Assembly: GCA_024220505.1 (NCBI GenBank)
Contig: JAKZZE010000022.1
Location: 248,001-312,000, forward strand
Length of the DNA: 64,000 nt
Source: Rhizopus arrhizus
Lineage: Eukaryota > Mucoromycota > Mucoromycetes > Mucorales > Rhizopodaceae
Direction of reading: 5' to 3'
Under the pieces are notes generated by a model. That model did not search any database. It was given only the letters and a program-made list of their open reading frames with translations, and was not told the DNA's origin. Position 1 is the stretch's first letter; every line of letters starts with the position of its first letter. The position numbers and the translations under genes are program-made. Positions 57,874 to 64,000 of this stretch are shown in pieces.

Positions 57874-59432
57874 CTAATAAGGTGGGTATCCACTATTTGA
57901 ATTTTGTGGAGGGTATCCCATGTTTTGGTGTTGCTGGGAGGGATAAGGACGAGGAGGATAGCCTCCTTGGTTAGCTGGATAGAAGCTTCCTTGATGAGCA
58001 GCAAATGGTGTACCTAATGGATCTCCTTGATGAGGAGTATAGCTATTACTATGAGGATATTGTTGAGGCTCAGGGAATCCTTGAAATTGGTTATTGGAAG
58101 GTGGATATGCTGGGTAAGGACTGTGGGTTTGTGGTGGGTAGCTGTTTCTGTTGTTGTTGCTGTTGTTGTTAGCATTGTTGGGATAAGGTGGATAGCCTCC
58201 TTGATTAGATGGAGGATAACCTATAGGTTGTATAAGTTATTTTTCTATACTTTACTCTTTCTCTTTTCTTTTGTGTTTCTTACCATAATTAGGGTGAGCA
58301 TTGGCATTAATAGGTGGGTTATATGGTGAGGATAAAAGAGGAACGTGTCCATTGTTTGGAGCTAAATGATAATTCGTGTTGGATGTAGAGACAGGCGGTG
58401 AAGTAGGCCTGTTGATGTGGCTAACAGATGCTTGAGGCCCAGCATAGGAAGCAGGTCTACCTGAATGATGCTGTGAGCCAGCAGAAATAGATGGCGTGGG
58501 CGCAGGAGGATATCCAGTAGGATAAGGCGACGGGTGAGTAGAAGGATATTGACCAGGATAGTTCACAGGCGTTGATTGAGACTCAGCAGGTGCGGGTGGA
58601 AGAGGCCTAGCATTGGCTGGTTGCGATGAAGGTGGATATGGATAGTATTGTGATGCATTCGCAGAAGGCACAGGAGGAGGAGCATGTCCGGTTGGCTTAT
58701 GAGGCCGAGTTCCGTACCTTGTGGGTTGTCTTTTAGGTGGTGGTGCCTAAAAAAAATGATTAATTAATACAAGGGCGAGCAAAGGTATTTGGAAAAAGTT
58801 TTTTTACAGCAGCATAAAAAGTCATTTCCAAATAAATTTCGCCTGCTTTTCGGCCTTTGTACTGCAAAGGGAACCAATCTAAGTCATACATAGTTCAATA
58901 AGTATGTGTTTTTACGTGATGGCCATTAAATATTTACCGTCATGTTCTCCCTCTTCTAAAACTTTTGTCAAATCAACCTCACCTTCAGAGATTAAGTCTT
59001 CCCTTTTAGAATCCTCATCATATATTTGGACAATCATGGTTTTCTTTTTCTCAGGAACCGGCATGTTTACCTTTACAAGTCATTTAATAAAAATTAAAAA
59101 GATATAAAATTACTATGTACCTGATCATCCCAAATAGGATGCTGACCTCCTCGGTAATCAGTTTTTGTCTTTCTTATGTTATCGTGTAAACGAAAGGTAA
59201 CAAAAGGGTCTTGTTTACCAACAATCTTTAATAAAAGTATAATTAGTTTTGTTCATAAACGACCGAAGAAAAAGTAGCTTTATTTTTATATACCTCACGG
59301 TTAGGTAGATCACGCTATTAACAATAACAAGAAGCTAAATGTCAGTATGTTGTTTAGAAATGCAAAAAAGGATGCCCTTACAGCCTTATAAGCAACAATG
59401 GCTAGCTCTCCAATTAATTTTGGGTTCGACAT
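57874..59432 (-). CDS. C2-domain protein of Inn1/Fic1 type with Pro/Tyr-rich tail
   Basis: Seven exons: 59382-59432, 59294-59314 (21 nt), 59121-59225, 58938-59070, 58808-58878, 58284-58746 and 57874-58220; 396 residues. The N-terminal C2 domain shows LIGELAIVAYKARDLPNRE, GKQDPFVTFRL, GGQHPIWDDQ, MIVQIYDED and DDWFPLQYKGRKAGEIYLEM. The remaining 260 residues are Pro/Tyr/Asn/Ser-rich with repeated YPP, GGYPP and PYP units. This order fits budding yeast Inn1 and fission yeast Fic1, which link the actomyosin ring to septum formation through SH3 partners. C2-domain identity is firm; the cytokinesis role is inferred from architecture. Two very short N-terminal exons are supported by the unbroken C2 sequence. 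Confidence 0.85.
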
Positions 59433-60683
59433 TCAAAAAAGTTAAAAGAAAACCTTTCAAATATATTGAGGCTGAGGTTATTTTCTATTATCATTTCGCT
59501 GAAATTGATTGGATAATATTAATAGGTTCCTTTATCTAGGCACAATTCGAAAGAAAACTGGGAAACAAGGAAATAAAACATAAAAGTTACTTTATTTATA
59601 TTGAACAATTTCATTAGAGTTGATCAATTGAATAGTTAGATGTGGGAAGTATCTATTAGTGTACTCACTATACTTTATTTTTCGATTACTTTGTTGAAAG
59701 GCTGGAGCTTTCAATCAAGAAAACGGAAAACATGTACTTTTAAAACCTCGTTTTAGACTCCACAAGAAATAGAGCTGTTGCTGAGAAAGTTATCCATAAG
59801 CTACTAACTTGGTACCTTAGTGTGACATGACATAAGAAAGGAAAGAGATGATGAAAGTATAGAAGTGCATTCGGCTATATGTCTAAAAAGCAAGTTGTCT
59901 CTGTTAATAATTAGTTTGAATATATTTAAAGCTATTGCAAAGCGTACTAATAATTTTGTTATGGCTAGGAATAAAGTGTTCTCATGGGTGACATAACAAT
60001 TATAGAAATAATATTTCAGGCCACAATAAACGATAGAAAGAGGTTAAATGAGGAGCGAAAGATAAAGGAATATGATTAACAGCCTTGTATTAAATGAGTA
60101 ACATTCGTAACTGGAAATGTTGAGCTTTCAATGTAAACTAGAGTTTTATTTTATTATTGAAAAAAGAGAGCAATCTTTAAGGTCATAATTGATTTCTATG
60201 GAAAGAATTTTTTTTTCTTTCTTATTCTATAATCTTATTATTACTGTTTAAGCATTCAAATGTCTGTACAAGACAAGTTATGCCGCATTTGTAATCAATG
60301 ACTTCAAATCGACCCTTTCGAACATTATACCGAATTTCGCGCTAAGCTCAAAAATTAGAAGGACTATTTAATCACTGAAATGACAATTTAACTAAAACTA
60401 GTATTTTGTTCAAAAAGATATTGTATAATAAATTAAATATAAAATTAATCTCGCGTGAACTAAAAATTTTGAATTTTTTAAGAAATTACAACTGCAAACA
60501 GTAATGCCATAATTTGTAGTTGCTGACAATGTTGTTGCATAATATTCAAGAGAAACAGAATATAATGTATTTGAGTGAGGACAAAGTTTTGGAGCATGTA
60601 AAGCTTAGGAGCTCTATCATCTTATATAGTAATTTTATGTAATGTTTAGCTTATATTCAATGATAGTAATCAAATTTTTTTTA
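59433..60683. other. Intergenic region
   Basis: About 1.25 kb of AT-rich sequence containing the C2 gene promoter and the ABC transporter terminator. No coding or RNA feature recognised. Confidence 0.4.
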
Positions 60684-63600
60684 TTAATGCTTTTGTTGGG
60701 CAATAGCTAACAGTTCCTGGTATTCACCACTTCTTAAGCACATTTGCTGGAATATGCTCCCTTCTTTTGTCATTAAATTATACGGCGTGTCAAATTCCAT
60801 AACTTGACCGTGATCCAAAACCAATATACGATCATAATCAGCCACAGTGCGAATTCGATGAGCAATACATAATAACGTAGAGTCCTTAAATTCGTTACGA
60901 ATTGTCTCTTGAATTTGATGATCAGTGTCAAAATCGACAGAAGATGTAGCTTCATCTAACAAAATCAACGACGTCCTTTTGACAAGTGCTCTAGCCAATG
61001 CAATCAATTGTCTCTGTCCCTGAGACCAGTTACTACCATTTTCCATCACTGGAGAATCCAAATTAATGATATTTTCTTCAGTGTTAGCGTGATCAATCAA
61101 GTGTGCTCGCCTTAAGGCAGCCCAAAGTACAGAATCATCATATTGATTAAAAGGATCGAGATTGCTGCGTAAGGTACCTGAGAATAGTACAGGGTCTTGA
61201 GGAATGATGGTCAACCTTGATCTTAGTTCGTTCAATGCTAACTTGTGAATGTCATGTCCATCAATCAATATCCTGCCTTCCACAGGCTCCATAAATCGGA
61301 AAAGAGAGAGTGCCAAAGTTGATTTACCAGAACCAGTTCTTCCAACAATACCAATTTTTTCCCGAGGTCGTGTCTTGAAGCTCACATTATGCAACACAGC
61401 AGGGCTCTCAGGGGAGTATTTCATGACCAAATTTTCCACTTCGACAAGGCCTGACTCTGGCCAGCTAGGAGATGGTACGATTTCTGCTGTCTTGGGCTCT
61501 TGATCAATGTCCAAATATTCATGCACACGTTCAATAGCATTCATATTCATCTCATTAAGTGCATACATTCGGACAACCCAGAGTACATGATGTGTAAAGG
61601 TCAAGGCATAACTCAATGAAAGCCCTGCAAGTCCTGGTTGAATCCAGTCGCGTGAGAGAACAAGGACAATACCAGTACAGAATCCCACAAAGGCACCTAA
61701 AGCATCAACTCGACAATGAAGCCAACGGTTTGTGGCCCACATCCAAATAAACGGACGGTTGTTGGCATCAATACGTTTCCAATTTTCATGCACAAATCGA
61801 GTCTGTGCTCCAAATGCGCGAATAGTCGCTACGCCGTTGATTGTTTCGTTAAACTGGATATAGACAGGGCTACGACTGACGGAATTGAGACGCTTCAAGT
61901 CCCGAGATGCATTAAGGTAATAGAGGCCAATGACTTTGAAAAGATAAGCAATACAGATACCAGGAAGTATGAAGGCAGGCGTAATGGCAGAGACTAGCAA
62001 AATAACGGAAATAGTAGCGATCACAGAGTAAAGCAAAAATGATAGTGAACTGGCTACATTCTGATCAATCGTTTCAAGGTCAGATGAGAATCTATTGACA
62101 ATGCGTCCCACAGGCGTAGTATCAAAGAAACGGACTTTGGCGCCAAGCAGTCGATCTAGTAGTTGCATGTGAATGCGCCGGGAGGCGTTCAAAGAGCCAT
62201 TGAAAAGAACAAGCGATCGTGTAATCGTTAAGACAAGAGCAAGTATCCCAATCAAAAAATAAATGCTCAAGTAGTAACCTATATTAATTTTCTTTTCAAA
62301 AGTGTCAATCGGTACCAAAAGGAAAGTTTGTAATAAATTAGTGACATTATCATAAGCAGCAGACCAAATTTTAATCCAATAATCTTGGCCCAATACAGCA
62401 CCTTGGGCCAAGCAAAAAAGTAATATGACAGATATCCAAAAGATCATACCGCCAGAAGCATAATAATATGTTCCATAGACGGACCATTTGACACTGCCTT
62501 CTGCACGCTTTTCATCATGCACCAATTTGCCTGCGCCCGCTTTATTTATCTTGCTGATTATCTTGTGAGGGACTTTGGGTATGGGGCCGTCTACTGCTTC
62601 TTCCTCGCGAGCACTCATAAATACTTCCTCCGTGAGTTCATCACCTAATAGACCAGACTTTATGACATCTAATGGCTTTCCTTGAGCGGTAACCAAACCG
62701 GATTCATTCAAAACAACTACATAACCAGCACCGCGAATGCAAAGGGCTACATGATGTGTGACTAGTAAAACTGTGCGATACTTCATATATTCGCCTTTAA
62801 GACAATGCTCATAAAGGTGTTTGGCAGTATGTGCATCAACGGCGCTAAGACAATCATCAAGAATGACTATCTCTGCTTGTGAGTAGACAGCTCGAGCAAT
62901 AGCCACTCTATACATATATGAAATATACGATGAATAATCTTTATATACATATACATATATATCTACCTTTGCTTTTGGCCACCACTTAAAGTGATTCCTC
63001 TCTCACCTACTTCAGTTTGGTCACCAAATTCCAAGATTTCCAGGTCTCTTGTCAATGCTGTCATGTACAGAATTTTCTGATATCGTTCTTCATCATAGGG
63101 CAATCCAAACAGAATATTGTCACGGATGCTGCAATTCTGAAGCCATGCAGTCTGAGCGACATAGGCAACACCAGACACCGCACCACCCAATGTGCTAGAC
63201 TGCTTACGGGGAAGCAAAGCAGCACCAGAAACACAATAGGTTTCACCTAATAAGCTGGCAAGTAGTGTCGTTTTACCCGACCCGGTTGGACCACATATTA
63301 CAGATAGTTTATTACGTGGAAAAGTAATATTCAGATCCCTAATATGAGTAGTGGAGTAATTATGATCCCAACTAAAACTAGCATTGTCTACAAATCCAAT
63401 GAGGTCACTTGAGTTAGCAGATTTTGGTTGAACTTCATCCTCTTTTAAAAATTTCTCAATACGCCCTAAAGACACATTTGCTTGAAGAATAAACGATGTA
63501 ATCAGAGGAAATTCATCCATAGTTGTCTTGAAATTATTAAAGAGAGCCAGAGCAGTGAATGCAGTGGATGCTGTTAGGATATTTTCACGTGTATACATGT

Positions 63601-64000
63601 AAAAGACAGTCACCATGATTATAATTGGAATTAGAAACCATGCATTTCCGATATACATAAAGCTGTATAAGCGTGATCTGATTGCCTTGAGTTCTTCATC
63701 ACGGGCATCCACCACGCGGCTACGCAATTGATCCTCCCAGGCAAAGAATTTTACAATGCGAATTGCACATAGTAGCTCGTTCATGATACGAATGCGTTTG
63801 TCAGTAAAGGTCATCACGTTATGATGTAACTTTTGGAAGCGACGACTGAGGTAATAAGTGAGCGGTTGAGAAAGAATCATGATGACAACACCGTATAAGG
63901 AAGATGTTCCAAGGAGCTTATAAAGGCTCCAGATACAGATAGCTATCTGAATTGGGAAACAGTAAATGTAAAAAATATAAGCAGTCAATTCACCCATCTT
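60684..64000 (-). CDS. ABC transporter, ABCC/MRP subfamily, 5' end cut by window edge
   Basis: Exons 60684-62907 and 62967-64000 (continuing past the edge) give 1086 residues covering the end of the first membrane domain, NBD1, the second membrane domain and NBD2. NBD1: Walker A GPTGSGKT, LSGGQKQR signature (its last Arg is completed across the intron), Walker B VILDDCLSAVD with Asp in place of the catalytic Glu, and VTHH. NBD2: GRTGSGKS, a divergent signature WSQGQRQL, Walker B LILLDEATSSVD and CIAHR. One canonical and one degenerate site is the usual ABCC pattern. Fungal members (Ycf1, Bpt1, Ybt1, Vmr1) move glutathione conjugates, metals or bile acids into the vacuole. The substrate cannot be inferred, and the N-terminal membrane domain is not visible. 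Confidence 0.95.

Noticed and set aside
1..64000. CRISPR arrays, bacterial operons, tRNA or rRNA genes
   Set aside because: No regularly spaced repeats, no Shine-Dalgarno-type gene packing, and no convincing tRNA B-box with cloverleaf or rRNA sequence was found by eye; a tRNAscan or Infernal run would be decisive.

Overview
The window looks like a nuclear contig from a filamentous early-diverging fungus, most likely Mucoromycota (Mucorales-like). The grounds are an AT-rich background with long A/T homopolymers, dense genes with many short GT..AG introns (mostly 45-75 nt), fungus-specific proteins (Rtt109, a Vac7-like protein, a Ran1/Vhs1-type kinase, an OPT transporter) and non-LTR retroelement ORFs of a type I associate with Mucor and Rhizopus. 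All gene models were built by hand from conserved protein sequence and splice sites; none is backed by transcripts. The species cannot be named from this sequence.

Layout. 1-10.4 kb: a Ran1-like kinase (cut by the left edge), a Vac7-like vacuolar protein, an oligopeptide transporter, and a UCH37/UCHL5 deubiquitinase. 11-16 kb: a small proline-rich ORF, a disordered protein ending in a CaaX prenylation box, and the histone acetyltransferase Rtt109. 16.8-26.5 kb: a transposon graveyard. A Tc1/mariner-type element (17133-24418, TA target duplication, about 63-bp inverted ends) sits inside an older coding sequence. It holds a broken transposase, a decayed zinc-finger ORF on the opposite strand and a deleted LINE. 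A second LINE fragment with a 15-bp target duplication sits at its right edge. 27-41.7 kb: an RmlB-type NDP-glucose 4,6-dehydratase, an SLC35F-type transporter, an apyrase/GDPase, a Rab5 GTPase, an alpha-arrestin with an apparent frameshift, anthranilate synthase component I, and a second Ran1-like kinase. 42.8-44.9 kb: a structurally complete but coding-dead Mutator-like element with 75-bp inverted ends and a perfect 9-bp target duplication. 47.6-64 kb: a hexose-type MFS transporter, ribosomal protein uL5 (RPL11), the spliceosomal SmB protein, a multi-pass membrane protein of unknown function, a C2-domain protein of the Inn1/Fic1 type, and an ABCC/MRP transporter cut by the right edge.

How they relate. 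There is no biosynthetic cluster or operon-like system. Several genes share an endolysosomal, vacuolar and trafficking theme (Vac7-like, Rab5, alpha-arrestin, ABCC, apyrase), which may be chance. The most unusual features are the nested transposons with Trp-codon nonsense mutations, the two convergent genes inside the Tc1-type element, the CaaX-tailed disordered protein, the 5-nt coding end of the Rab5 gene, and the ATG-only first exon inferred for RPL11.
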